A stretch of 64,000 bases of DNA. Origin: Balanoglossus misakiensis. Its lineage: Eukaryota; Hemichordata. The stretch lies in NCBI GenBank assembly GCA_040954595.2, contig CM082578.2, forward strand, positions 8,432,001 through 8,496,000, read 5' to 3'. Positions 34,196-46,800 of this stretch are shown in pieces. Numbering within the stretch: the first letter of the stretch is position 1; every line of letters starts with the position of its first letter. The position numbers were made by a program, and so were the translations under genes. Below the pieces are notes generated by a model. It made no database searches and was not told the origin of the DNA. It worked only from the letters and a program-made list of their open reading frames with translations.

Positions 34196-37100
34196 ATGGC
34201 AAACTTCGGTGCACCGATTTCCGATGATGAAAAGGTGAGCTTTCATTGCATTTTATGTTTTGAGTTTTTGTTTCACGAGCTAGGAGACTTCTGTTTAATC
34301 CCATGTGTGAATGTCACAGGAAAATGTAGGAGATATAATGCGTTTCTCGTCGCCTTTTGACAGCACTTCCTGTTCGGCGGGTTTGATCGCCGTAGACTGG
34401 CTCATTGAAAATACACCCCGAAAAGTTTTTTTTCTTCCTTGCCGACACGTGAGCAAACATTGCCGCACTAGCAAGGCCAGTAATGTGTGAATGTGTATGT
34501 AATTTCTAGTTTGTGGCACGACTATAAGTTAATATGATTAACGAAAAACCGACAAGGTCCTCTTGGAAAGATACACCCGGAAACGCTGCTTACGGTGAGG
34601 GCAGTACAATGAACGGTGAATGAGATGTTTTCAATGGGCGTGTTAGCCCAGTGTCGGGTTATTAACACCTACAGAAGATTTCCTTATATGGAAGAATTCT
34701 GTAACACAGGAAAAATCTTGCAGCATTAATCACAACACCAGCGAGGTCAATTTAAATTATTTGAGGCAGTCGTAAATAAAACGTTTAAATTCTGTGAGGT
34801 CGTTTGACTTCATTGGAAATGGCCAGTATGCAATGTGTACACATAACTTCATTGCCATGGTCAACAACTGTTGTGCTTTGTCATTTCAAAGCTGGCGAAT
34901 GTTCGCACATTTTGTCCACATTTAACTATAAATAATTATGCTACCCTAAAATTTATCTACCCTAATTCTGAAGGGTGTATTACAGAAAACACACATTTTT
35001 GTACTTTGACCGAAGCAGTAGAACAAAACATGAATTTTTTTTTCAGGTTCAGCTTACAAGTACAAGATTTATTGGGTTTCTATTGGCACCATGTGGGGAC
35101 TATTGTTGATTTGCATAGGCCAAAATCTGAGCTTAAAATGACTGTTTGCAATTTTAAGGAAGTGGGAAGGGACAAAGCAAGTGTCCTTAGGTGTTATAGT
35201 TTAGGAATCATCATCCATTAACATTATGTGATGTGAAGACAATATGGTTAAGGTGACTGGACGATTAATGTTTTACAATTAAAACACAATGTAGATTTGC
35301 TGGACAAACATAATATGTTTGGCTGCAAAGTAATGTTAAGAACATAATACATATGATATGTTCTTAACATTACTTTGCAGCCATGAGACTAAGCAAAGTT
35401 TATCATTTAACAACCAGGAAGTGTTAGGCATCCATACAGACTGGCTGACATTGAAGTTTAATCACAGATACACATAATTTATTGTGAATACAGAGGACAA
35501 TCTTTATGAGGCATGGTGGAGTTATTTATCAATAAATTGTACCATGCAATAGAAATTCCTAAAGGCTTGCGTGATTAGCCATAATCCTTCTTACAACACA
35601 TTGAAATACTTAGCGCAGTTAGTGATAGCATAGACAGTACTATCTATGGTGATAGTAAGAAAGTTCATTCATTTTCAAGGTCAACTGTGCATGGTGCTGC
35701 ACTGAAATTAGAATACTCAAGGGCATTCAGTGGCTTTCAATCAATCTGTATCATTTAGACCACACGAGATAAAGTCAGTTAGACCTTGTGCACAGTGCAT
35801 TATACTTAGACCAACTATATTCAGAGCTTGAAATTAAATTTTTAATGCAACGGTCTGTGTGGTCCACGGATGGCAAATTGCAGCTGCAAGGTAGTCAGTA
35901 CATGTTTACCTGTGTTCATAATCATAGTGCTGAATATCAGTTTGAATTATTATTTTAATTCCTGAGAGATCTTTGAAAACAACTAAAAAAATAACTAAAA
36001 AGAAATATTGCAATTGTTGCCACAATGACATATTTTTCCTTTAGTGTCTGTTCCAAATACGCACATTATTTTTGGTTAATAATAAAAGTTTATTGAAGTT
36101 ATGTAGAAAGACTCGGAAGTAAACAGTTTCAACCATATACCAGGTAAGTGCAATAAATCTGGAATGTGCAAAGTCCAACATCATGATGTTTATTTTGTGT
36201 TATATCAAACTTGTTTTCTTCTTTTGCTAGATTCGAATTGCGTCGGATTTTATTAAACACGCCCCACCGGGAGAATTCAATGAAGTTTTCAGTGGTAAGT
36301 GTACATGGAATTGTTTCGGTTATGCGACATTCACACAATTGCCATGATCCCTGGAGAAAGATTTTTCCAGTTGGGTTGGTTATTTTGGTAACATATTAAC
36401 CTGTTGAAAACAAACTTGTCAAGTGGGTTTCTAGGGGTTTCAGAAAACCTGTGGTTTTGCAAGCTTGCATATACGAATACTGCGTTCAAGAAAAAAACTT
36501 AATTTGACAAGCAACAGCCCTTTCCTTCATAAATACTGCCAGTGGAATTTTGAAATGTGTCCATATGAACAATTGCGTTATTGGTTTTTGTGTTATTTTG
36601 CTACATTATATTCAAATGCATTGCAGGGATTGAAGAAGTGAAATAAATCAAATTGTTCATTTGTTAGTGAAGTAATGGATGAAATATAAAGTGCACTGGG
36701 ATGGTGCCATTTTGTTGTGGTGTTCAGGAGTTCAGACAGGGAAATTTGCCTGTGAATGGATTATGGGGGCGGTGGGTCATATGCAGGTGCAGATTTTTTA
36801 AATGTATAATTGATTAGTGAGAACAGCTGAATTATGATTTCCTCTGTTCTGCACATGATAAATGGAGTTGGCTAAAAGCTTTAATAAATCAAGTAGCTTT
36901 CATCTGTTCACCAAGGCATCCCTTATAGTAAAAAAATAGCAGCGTGACTACCAACACTAGATTTTCAGTGTCTTAAAACTGCTCTGCTAACATAGTAACA
37001 GTCAAAATGGCAGTATTTCACACTAGTCTAGCCACATTTGTAGCATTAGTGTTTAATAAATAATATTTCTTGACATTCCTTTCCAGACGTTCGCTATCTA

Positions 37101-39959
37101 GTTGATAATGATCGCCTTCTGAAAGAAGGAGCTTCCAGGTATTTCAATTTAATTTTTAAAACAGATCTTGCATGTAAAATCATTAATTTTCAGTAGCATT
37201 TAATTTCACTGTTTTGCACTCAGTGTATGGTATGAGTTAAATGCCACTGGTTTGAGATTTTGGCCTTTATATTTGATGTTATCAGAGTGTAAGTTTGTTT
37301 TCAGTAACCCATCTGTTCTAAACTCTTCCTATGTTCAGATGTATATTCCCATGCCCATAGTGAGTGGCTGGCATTTACAAACTAAATGTTGCTTTCCTTT
37401 GTTTTCAGTGCATTTTCCCAGTATAACAAGGATCAGTTCACCCCAATGAAAGTAGAAGGTTCAGATGATAGGGTAAGCAAATAAACACTGTTCACGTATA
37501 AAAAACACACACACACACACACAGAAAAAAGAACAGTATTCACTGCACAAAGCAAGTATCAACCAATTGGTCATATCAGTGATGGTCACATATTTGGTAC
37601 TTGTGTTAAATTCAAAATTGTCTGCATATTAAACATCACAAAGACTATCATGCCATTTCGAAACCATTGTATGTGTACAGATGTGTTAAAAGTTTGTTTT
37701 TTTCTCTCCAGGTATTGCTCACAGAGTACGGCGATGTGGGTGGTTCCCGTTTTTTAGACCCAAAGACCAAACGCACATTTGCCGTTGATCATCTACGGAA
37801 GGAAGCGTCAGACCCTCAACCAGCCAATGATCTTATAGACCACACAGCTGAGCCTTGGAGAGAGGCCTTTGATAATGCATTCAGACAGACTGTTGTCGCT
37901 CATTATTCCAATGGATACTCAACAGTAAGTGTCGGAATGACAGTGCAAATATTAATTTTTTTTACTTAATAGTCGTTTTCTTTATTAAATTGTATAGTTG
38001 TCATAATTGGCTTTGTTATGGTTGAGATTTCTCTTTTGTTTCTAATAATAATAACGCCTGTCTTTGTTCAGTACTTGTTATTGTTTATGAACATGTTTCA
38101 AAATGAGATGTATCCCAGTTCATAAAAAGTTCAAATGACCAGCATAGTAGTTGCAACACTGTTGTATTTTTCCTGTTTACTGGATCTGCGTTGCTTTCTA
38201 TGCTGTCACTGCACTGGTCTGTGCATTTGTCTTTTGTGCACTTGTCAATGATTCGTGATAGCTGCATAATAAAATCAATGCACATCTTGTTCTAGGTATA
38301 TTGTAAGAGCTCAGGTGGAAATATAACATTGATAGCATGTATTGAAGACCACCAGTTTCAACCGCACAACTATTGGTAAGTTTTAAATTGGCTAGTACAC
38401 ACAGTGGCTAGGGCATTGGTTACACAATTTATTCATTCCTTGTCAACAACAAGTCACTGGTTATTAAAGAACAACATTCAGAAAGAAAAAAAAATCACAC
38501 ACACACCCCCCTGCCTTTTAACCCTTTCACTCCCATGGTTTGGTCCAAATCCATTGTTTCCTGTGGTGAAGTGGAATCTCTAAAGAAAGACCTAGGGGTG
38601 AAAGGGTTATTAGCAACATTAGTCCTTGGTGGTTCCTGTCAGGTTGCTGGTGTAGGAGGAAGTTAAGCACACTGATATTTGTCATCTTACCTTTGACCTC
38701 AGTATATAAATAAGTCTTTGGGAACCATTCACCTGAAACTATACGCCCAAGAGTACTAGCATCCAGTGGCACCCTTAACCTCTTAATAATTTTTCAGTGG
38801 AAAGGGTTTATTTTTGTCTTCAGGAATTAATGAATTAAATTGATTTTGTCAGTGGTGATAATGTAGCAAAATTTCAAATGTTGTATTCAGTGTAAGGGTG
38901 AATCGGATTGTTACATTTTCCACACAAAAATTATCAGGATTCTACTTTTACAAACTGTTTCATTTTATGTGTGATACTTCCTTATACACTATTTTTAATG
39001 ATCCTGTGAGCCAAACTACCAAATTCAAGGAACAAAACCTGAACGATTGAAAGCATAACATTCTACTAGGTTATTTTTATACTATAAATAACCCTGGTAT
39101 CCTCCTTCCCCCATTGAAACTGTTATCATTGTTACAGAGCAATGATACTGTGTCATTTCCCCACGAGTAACTTCCTCTTTCAGTACAGCTGTTTACATGT
39201 ACATTTGTAGCTTAATTTATTGAAACCTAAAGACTGAATATTACCCATTATTGTTATCAAAATCCTCACACAAGAAGCGTCTCTGCACATTGGTAGTTTG
39301 TCATTATTGGCCTTCAACCTCATGTTATGTGTACCTTTGCATGTAGGAATGGCCGTTGGCGTTCTCAGTGGTCTGTCTCGTTCTCACCATCTTCAAATTC
39401 TGCTGATGTGTCAGGATTACTGAAGGTCCAGGTGCACTACTATGAAGACGGCAATGTCCAGCTTGTCAGTCACAAAGACATCAAAGAGAAAGTTCAATTT
39501 ACTGTGAGTACCTAGTCTTGCAGGTGTTACACAAGTCGCATGTTCTGAGACAATAGAATCAGTATATGTCCAGCAACCAGTAGAATACTGAATTTGTCTG
39601 GCTGGTCAGTACAGTTTTTTTTTATACATGCAGTATGAGCAGGAGAGAGTTCTGGTTGTGCGTATAGTTGTTCCATTCACCAGGTGGACTGCAGTTTTTA
39701 AAAATAACTCCCGTAAAATGACACGAATATTTTCTGCTCCCCTTGTCTCTTCCAGGACAAAGACACCCTTGCAAAGAATGTATGCAAGCTAATAGAAGAG
39801 GCGGAAAACACGTATCAGACTGCGCTGTCGGAGAACTACACCGCAATGTCAGATACCACTTTCAAAGCCTTAAGGAGACAGCTTCCAGTGACGCGCACCA
39901 AGATTGATTGGCACAAAATCGTTAGTTATAGAATCGGGCAGGCGCTGAAGAAAGATTGA
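34196..39959 (+). CDS. CAPZA: F-actin capping protein subunit alpha
   Basis: Eight exons (34196-34234, 36231-36294, 37087-37138, 37409-37472, 37712-37924, 38296-38375, 39347-39503, 39756-39959) join in phase to 290 aa; vertebrate CAPZA1/2 have 286. The protein pairs with the beta subunit and caps actin filament barbed ends. Conserved blocks are easy to see: [14 protein letters not shown], then [27 protein letters not shown], and [19 protein letters not shown] near the C terminus, followed by IDWHKI and the terminal amphipathic tentacle region (GQALKKD). All splice sites are GT-AG with good pyrimidine tracts. The ATG at 34196 gives [13 protein letters not shown], matching the family start. Only one alpha gene is visible, so it cannot be assigned to CAPZA1, 2 or 3. 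Confidence 0.96.
34235..36230 (+). other. Intron 1 of the capping protein gene
   Basis: A 2.0 kb intron without coding pattern. It contains the 27 bp-arm hairpin at 35320-35383. Confidence 0.8.
35320..35383. repeat. Perfect hairpin, 27 bp arms, 10 base loop
   Basis: Arms 35320-35346 and 35357-35383 (core GGCTGCAAAGTAATGTTAAG and its complement) match at every position. It lies on the sense strand of capping protein intron 1. Confidence 0.9.
38519..38609. mobile_element. 91 bp element with 12 bp terminal inverted repeats
   Basis: TAACCCTTTCAC at the left and GTGAAAGGGTTA at the right are exact complements. Similar internal sequence occurs near 4783 and, in reverse orientation, near 47444, so this is a repeated MITE-like family. 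It has no coding capacity. A TA or TTA target duplication is possible. It lies in capping protein intron 6. Confidence 0.7.
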
Positions 39960-42900
39960 GATGACTATCCCAGAGCTGTACATTACCACTATATTATGAG
40001 GGAGTGCATTTTAACTCTGAATTCCTGTATTTACTTGTTTTTTTGTTTTGTTTTGATTTCCAATCCAGTGAGGAGCCATTGATCAGTTATTACCACAAAA
40101 GAACTTTATAAATACTTGTATTAAACATGAACTCTTGGGGCTAGCACTTATGTAGTCAAGAGGACAATCGGCCTCCGGATGTGTAGACTGTAATTTGGGA
40201 AAGTCGAGTTGAAAGAAAAAATTGTAATTAGATGTACTCCATGGATATTTTGGAACAAAAAATGAGGGGAGAGCCATGCACAGGGAACAGGCAGAAATCT
40301 ACACTGTCATATGATGTAGTCACACTGCTATGTTTGAAAGCTAAATGTTTCTGCTGACTCAGCAGTAGGTAAATTCTGCTATTAAGCGTGTTTTGCCGTC
40401 TTGAGTAAAAATAGCCAGGGCATATAAGGTTAAGATCTTTGCTGCTATTATCAGAACTGTGTACTTGTCTTTTGTTCGGTCCTTGTTTTTGTGCAGTTTG
40501 AATATTGGGATCAGATGATTTGATTCAGATCGTGGCCTCAGGCTGACATCTCTTCAAAGTTTCAATAGTATAATATAATACATGTATAAACATCTTTTAC
40601 CCAAAATCACATACCACCATCCATCCTGTAGTGTGTTCAGCACGTCTTTGTGTGACCGTACCAGAGTTACCCGACTTGTGTTTTTTCGGTTGTCACAACA
40701 AAGATTTAGCTGAAATCTATCATTCGACTGCCGTAGAAGAAAATGCCAAACAGGACTGATAATTGGCCCTTGTATGAACTTGCCTGGCACAGAAAGCACT
40801 AGCTTTTCTTTGAAAGGCAAACATGCAGTGTTTTCCTAGATCCTGCCACACTAGTGATACTTTGTAGTGAGTGTCTGATGAAAGATTACATTTATACCAA
40901 TTACATTACAAGGTTTATCTAGAACATCTCAATGAGACACTATAATATCAAATGGGGAGTAATGTGGTTATTAGGTTAATAGCAGAACTGTCGGCGTTCG
41001 GGCGTGTAAAATCCCTTGGAACAGGTGATATTGGGGAACTGGGATGTCTATAGAAGTGTCTTCCTTTATACTCTTGAACTTGTCAAGTACTTAGTATTAT
41101 GCGCTTGTCATTGCACCATGCTTAACTGGTCAATTACTTCACTATTATCAAAACGTTCAGATGTTTACCCAGGAATCCAGTCATTGTCTTCATGAAAGAG
41201 ATCATGCGTGTCTGTACAGAGGTAGATCATATGGTTCCCTATTTCCAAACGGCCACATGTTTCCAGTCCCGAGTTCTTCATTGTCAAACGCTACAGCGAT
41301 GACGTATGTGCCACCCATCTTGTAGCATTGATAAAGATGAGTGTCTCAGGTAAACCTTCTAAAAGTCTGAAATCACGAAGGATGTGGCGGTCTCATTAGC
41401 TTCTCATAATCTTCCCTGTTTGCTGAGGTAACATTTACAAAGATGGAGGAGGGTGAGTGCGAGACAATGTACTTGTAAAACCCTGGCCCTCATTGGTCAT
41501 TTGGAAGTTGAAGTGACCAACCAGAATTGCCCTTGAAGTTCCACAGCCCAAGTTTGTGATTGCAGTGGAGTCCAGGTGCCCCCATATACAGCCCCTTTAA
41601 CAATCAAAACTTTGCTATACAAAAGTTCACTCAAGATATGTTTTACTCTGTAATGATGATTATTGCATTTGAGGAATTTTTTTTTGCATCCTCTGCATGC
41701 AGATAGTTTTGTACAGACACAATGTAATGAAGTTCAGGTATCAATGTAAGTTTGGTCAACTAATAGAAGAGGTAAACGTTTCCTTCCGTGTAGAGGGGCA
41801 CAGAGTTTGATTCTTTCTTTCATTTAAAAGAAAACATTTCTTTGAATGTCACAAATTTATCTGTAATTTGAGAATAGTTGGGGGTCGGGGATGCAGAGGC
41901 ACTTTGATATATTTTGTAGTATTTTACCAGAGTCGTACAAAACAGTTGTCTATTGTGCAACAAACTTAAGAGAAAAAAAAGTTTGTCTGTAGAGTCTAGT
42001 CAGCATTATCACAACTGATTCTTCAAATAAGAAAAAAAAGAGAGGAGAATGGTCTCCATAGTTACCAGTGCCATCATTTCATTCCTGTGACTTTTATGTA
42101 TCATGTAACATTTTTGGCCAATGTCTATTATAAATAAAAAAAGATATCCTCTTTTCTGAATTAAATAAAAAAAATATCCCAACTTTAATGAGTTTGTATA
42201 TCATCTGTTTGTGCTGTTGTGATGCTTGCAGCTCTCTGCTGCCAAGGATTCTTACCCAGCAGAGAGATTCACCCTTTCTGTCGGTCATACCAGTTTGTAC
42301 TTCTTTCTTTGTTTCGAGAGCTTGGAGTGACCGTGGTTTCGCATTCTCGTGTGATTATTCCAAAGCGCTTCGTAAAGGGGCGCCCTCGTGCACCTGTAAG
42401 GGGAGAGTACACTACAATAATTTTCACGTGATTAGTACCATACCACAATCACGTGCTAAATGGCATATTTTTTATGCTATAGTATATCATACGTAAACAC
42501 CGCGTGATTTTTCACTAGCTCTTTACTCCAAGTCACGAAGTGTAGTTTCATATTTATATCGACGGTGCCGCCCTCGACGAGGCCTGAGGTACTAAAAAAA
42601 GTTTCATCCAAGTCATGATAAAACTCATCACTGTTTTAAACGTGTTTCTAGCACGTCAATATTTTTGCATAAAATGTCTGTATAACCTACACGAATACCA
42701 CAAAAATTGGACTGATGCGGAGATACAAAAGCTTTTCGTCTTTCCGCATTGCAAAAAATTGATACAATTTAAATTTCTGTGTGCTTGAGTTTCAGGACAA
42801 TATTCTTGTTTTTGAATTGCGATACCCAAAACAAATTCAGGAATTACATTACTGGCTACTTGTATTTTGATAGCACTGCAAGCCTTTGCCCAGAAACAAG

Positions 42901-43189
42901 AAATAATCTGTAACACTGGGATATGACTCACACAGCAGTGACTCGCGTTTTGTAATCCACGAGCTGAAGAGCCGAAAAAGAAAACACAAGACTGCGACAG
43001 TAACAATGGTATAAATGTGCTCTTTCAGTGGTATGCGAATATTATTAACATGTTAGTGACGTTGTAGCTCCCCTGTCACGCGCGCATAGTGGAATCGCCG
43101 AAAGTGTGACCCCTTTGACGTCACACAGTATTATTACGCGTGCGCTCATGCTCAGTGAACGACACTGAGCTGGCAGGCATCTTTCAAAC
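39960..43189 (+). other. 3' UTR of the capping protein gene and intergenic region
   Basis: No coding pattern. Paired AATAAA signals at 42133 and 42164 probably end the capping protein transcript, which would give a 2.2 kb 3' UTR. The remaining 1 kb leads to the TBC1D25 promoter; it contains CACGTG-type motifs near 42426 and 42451. Confidence 0.45.
42133..42169 (+). terminator. Candidate poly(A) signals, capping protein gene
   Basis: Two AATAAA hexamers (42133-42138 and 42164-42169) in AT-rich sequence, followed by a GT-rich stretch (GTTTGTGCTGTTGTGATG, about 42206-42223). Confidence 0.45.
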
Positions 43190-43779
43190 TAGCTCTGGAC
43201 TTATGCGCTGTTTGGGTCTACGCTGCTCTCCGTCCCCCACAGCTATGGAGCCATGCGTAGGAAATCCTGTTGGGTTGCGGAGCAAAATGATTCGCACCGA
43301 TTTTCAAACAATAAACTACATGAACATGTACATAATGTTGTCAGAAATAAAGATCGAACGAAAATTTCACAAATGGGAACCTACTTGACGTGTTTGTCGC
43401 CGAATCGTAAACGTCGTTAACGCAGCGCCGTAAAACTGGTGACCCTCCCATGCAAACATGGACGTTCGCCTTCATTTAAGTCATGTGATCGACACGTGTT
43501 TTACTCGGCGTGTTTGTATGGGAGGGTCACCAGTTTTACGGCGCTGCGTTAACGACGTTTACGATTCGGCGACAAACACGTCAAGTAGGTTCCCATTTGT
43601 GAAATTTTCGTTCGATCTTTATTTCTGACAACATTATGTACATGTTCATGTAGTTTATTGTTTGAAAATCGGTGCGAATCATTTTGCTCCGCAACCCAAC
43701 AGGATTTCCTACGCATGGCTCCATAGCTGTGGGGGACGGAGAGCAGCGTAGACCCAAACAGCGCATAAGTCCAGAGCTA
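43190..43779. repeat. Large inverted repeat, 269 bp arms, 52 base loop
   Basis: Arms 43190-43458 and 43511-43779 are complementary with one mismatch seen, at 43452/43517; the pairing sum stays 86,969 throughout, so there is no indel. Both strands therefore show the same 61-codon open frame, which is a by-product. The right arm ends 39 bp before the TBC1D25 start codon and must contain its 5' UTR or core promoter. Confidence 0.93.
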
Positions 43780-43818
43780 CTTTCAAACCGAACAGATGTG
43801 AGCGAAAAACAGCCAAGA

Positions 43819-46800
43819 ATGGCCGCCGTTACCTCGCCTGCCGACCGCGAGGCGATCCGGATAAGAGTGAAGGTGAGTCTGGCCCAATTTCCCGGCGTCT
43901 CCGCCGTTTTCTGCTTCTGTCAACACCAGTCACTGATCCGGTGTAGTACACGTAAGCCGAATCTGCCTGCGTAACACGGGCCCTCAATGGTGATATATTT
44001 ACAGTAGACACATGAGAGGCCTACCACATACATACATATACATACGGACATACTGTCGTGCTCTTCATATAATATAATGTGTAGGCGTTCATCATGGTAA
44101 TTTCTTGTAAGATATCAATAATTTATTCAAACTACCCGTCAGGAAAATGTCCTGCACTATGATTTTCTGACAATCGTGGTGAAGCTGAGTGATTCCTACT
44201 GACACTGGGCCTGGATGAAAACATCCTGTCCAGAGGTGATTGTAGTTTTCTTCTTTTTGTCACAAACTAACATGTACAAATACGTATTTGTAACTGTAAC
44301 AGTGTACGGGGTTTGAGATAAACCCGCAGCTTGATTGACACATTATTAACAAATTAATAATTTGATAGCAAATCTGATGTCAACATGTAGTACACTGTAC
44401 AGCTGTCAAGGTGTTGTGTGGGAGCCTATTTTAATTTCTTTCGATGTGTTACTTATGCTGTTCCACTCACAGATAGAACCATACTCTATGACCCATTGTT
44501 ACAATTGAACTCATGCCATTATCATACTCCCATCAGTTAATTTTGGTCAGTGCCACAAATCGTCTACATGACACGGTCACACCCACGTACAAGACATTAG
44601 CATCCATCCAATCTGATTAAAATCAGATGTAGTGTACGGCGACGTCTTTTACTTACGCAAGTGCAGTATTATTCTTATGCTATCTCCTCACACTGTGACA
44701 TCATAAGAATACCACACTGCGTAAGTAAAAGACGTTGCCGTACCCTACATCTGATTTTAATCAGATCGGCAACCATCAAACCTGTAACTTCTTCAAGATT
44801 GTTTCAAAGCATGACCAAAGAATAGATAACATGCGTCATGAGAGTAAGTTTGGACGGGAAACTCATTGGACTTTGTCATTTGACTTAGAAACAATACACC
44901 CAAACTAATGATTCTGATGTTGGACCATTCCATTTTTGGATGAACATATCGTTGTGATGGTCTTTATAGATGAACCTGTCCCATTCATTCTGGCAATTGA
45001 CAGATCTTATGCTGTAGGCTGTATATATACATTGTATTTCAATTCTTTCTTAGACCTGCTGTCTACTTTCATAGTCTTCATTTTGCGTATTTACTATGCT
45101 TTTGTAACCATGACAACAGTAATTGTCCTAAAGAAAGATTTGACAAAGAGAATTTTTTTGACATGGACAGTCTCACCTTTCCATGACTTTCTTACTGCGG
45201 AAAGTATTCATCTGTCAATTTGCAATAATTGATATTCTTAAATGTGACAAAAATGAGCACATCCATGTCACAAAAGGAGTATTCATTCTTGTGGAAAAAA
45301 TACTAACTCTCTTTATGCATATCTGGGAAAAATGTTTTCTGGTCATGTAGCATATTCTTATCCTCAATCCCAGCCTTCTGTTGAGGTTCCCATGGGGCTG
45401 TGCTGTGCTCTGTTTGAAAAGGAAAGTGAAATTTAGTTCCAAGGGCAGAGTTTACAGTTCAGCTAATGTTATCTGCGTGTGCAGCATATATAAATGATTT
45501 AGCTGAATACTTGGTTCTCACTTTTTGTTGGATTATTTGACAAGTATATGATATTTGATTATGTGGATGTTGTTATGGTACATATTTGGGGCCAAGAGAC
45601 ATCATGGCTGTATTGTTGTTTATTGTGAGACTTGACTTAGGTGGTCCAGGTAAGAATTCATTATGTAGACTTTGATGAGATCCATATTGTCGGAAAATTC
45701 ATTGTTATCATTGGAAGTGAATTCAGGTCTAGGACACCCCGTTGTCATTGCCAGTGTTTAATATTCCTTTGTGTGAGGGATTGAACAATTGAGTGATTCA
45801 TATGCTTAATGATCCAATAGAAAAATTGAATACACACAAAGAATGTAACCTTGTACTTGTCATCTGTCAGTGCCTGGTAAGCACCCAAGCTGGTACATGT
45901 AAGTACATGTAGTATGTCTAAAATGATATAGAGATCAACAAATTATTGTGGAAAAAGTAGTAGATAATTCTTTGAATTCTTCTGTGTGTATCAATGTGCA
46001 ACAGTTTCCTGTATCACTATCTATGATCGAAAACTGTTCCATAGCAGTAATAATATCCATTGTCTCAGTGCTTCAAGGAAAATGATACTGCCATACTGTT
46101 TTGTTGTTAGTGGGCTACATGGATACCAGTACAGCAATGAGCATGTGTGCTGATAATCTCGTGATCCCACAAAAAGAAAATGATCAGTTCGTTTATTTGG
46201 ATTCTTCTCAGTTCAAAATGTCCTCCTTGCAAGAATCCATGACTGCTGTATAAATCATACGCGAGACAGTTGTGCTTATATCCATCAGACCATAATCATA
46301 AATTAGACACATTACATTTTCATTGATGCTGTGCATAGGGAGTAAACAGTAGGCATATCATTCTCACTTTGAGTTTGAAACTGCTGCAACCAGAAATTTG
46401 ATGACACACAAGTTTTTGATCTCATTCTCCAGGTGACCTCTTGACCCCATAAGGGTACCAGCATGTTTCATTGCATTTTATTGGGAAGCCATTTTTCTCT
46501 ATTCGCCCGTTCTATATAGCACCAAGGAAAAAATCAAAGGACATGAGTAAGCAATAGAATTAGGAGTCACTTTATTTGTACCTTTCTGTATGACCATGTA
46601 AAAATATCAGTAAATGCTTGGGAAAAACCCATTATACTGTATATGTATTTATACAAATGCGGAAGCTCTTACAGTGGGGAGAGTTGAACACTCTAGTGAC
46701 TTAATAACATTTTCATTACCAAGAGTCTCTCCTTTTCAATAACATTCATAACAAACATACTTGAAATCAAACACAGAATTTTATCATGTAAAATGAGTGT

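Noticed and set aside
43140-43766. Matching 61-residue open frames on opposite strands
   Set aside because: Both arise from the two arms of the inverted repeat; no evidence of a protein, and the region overlaps the TBC1D25 promoter.
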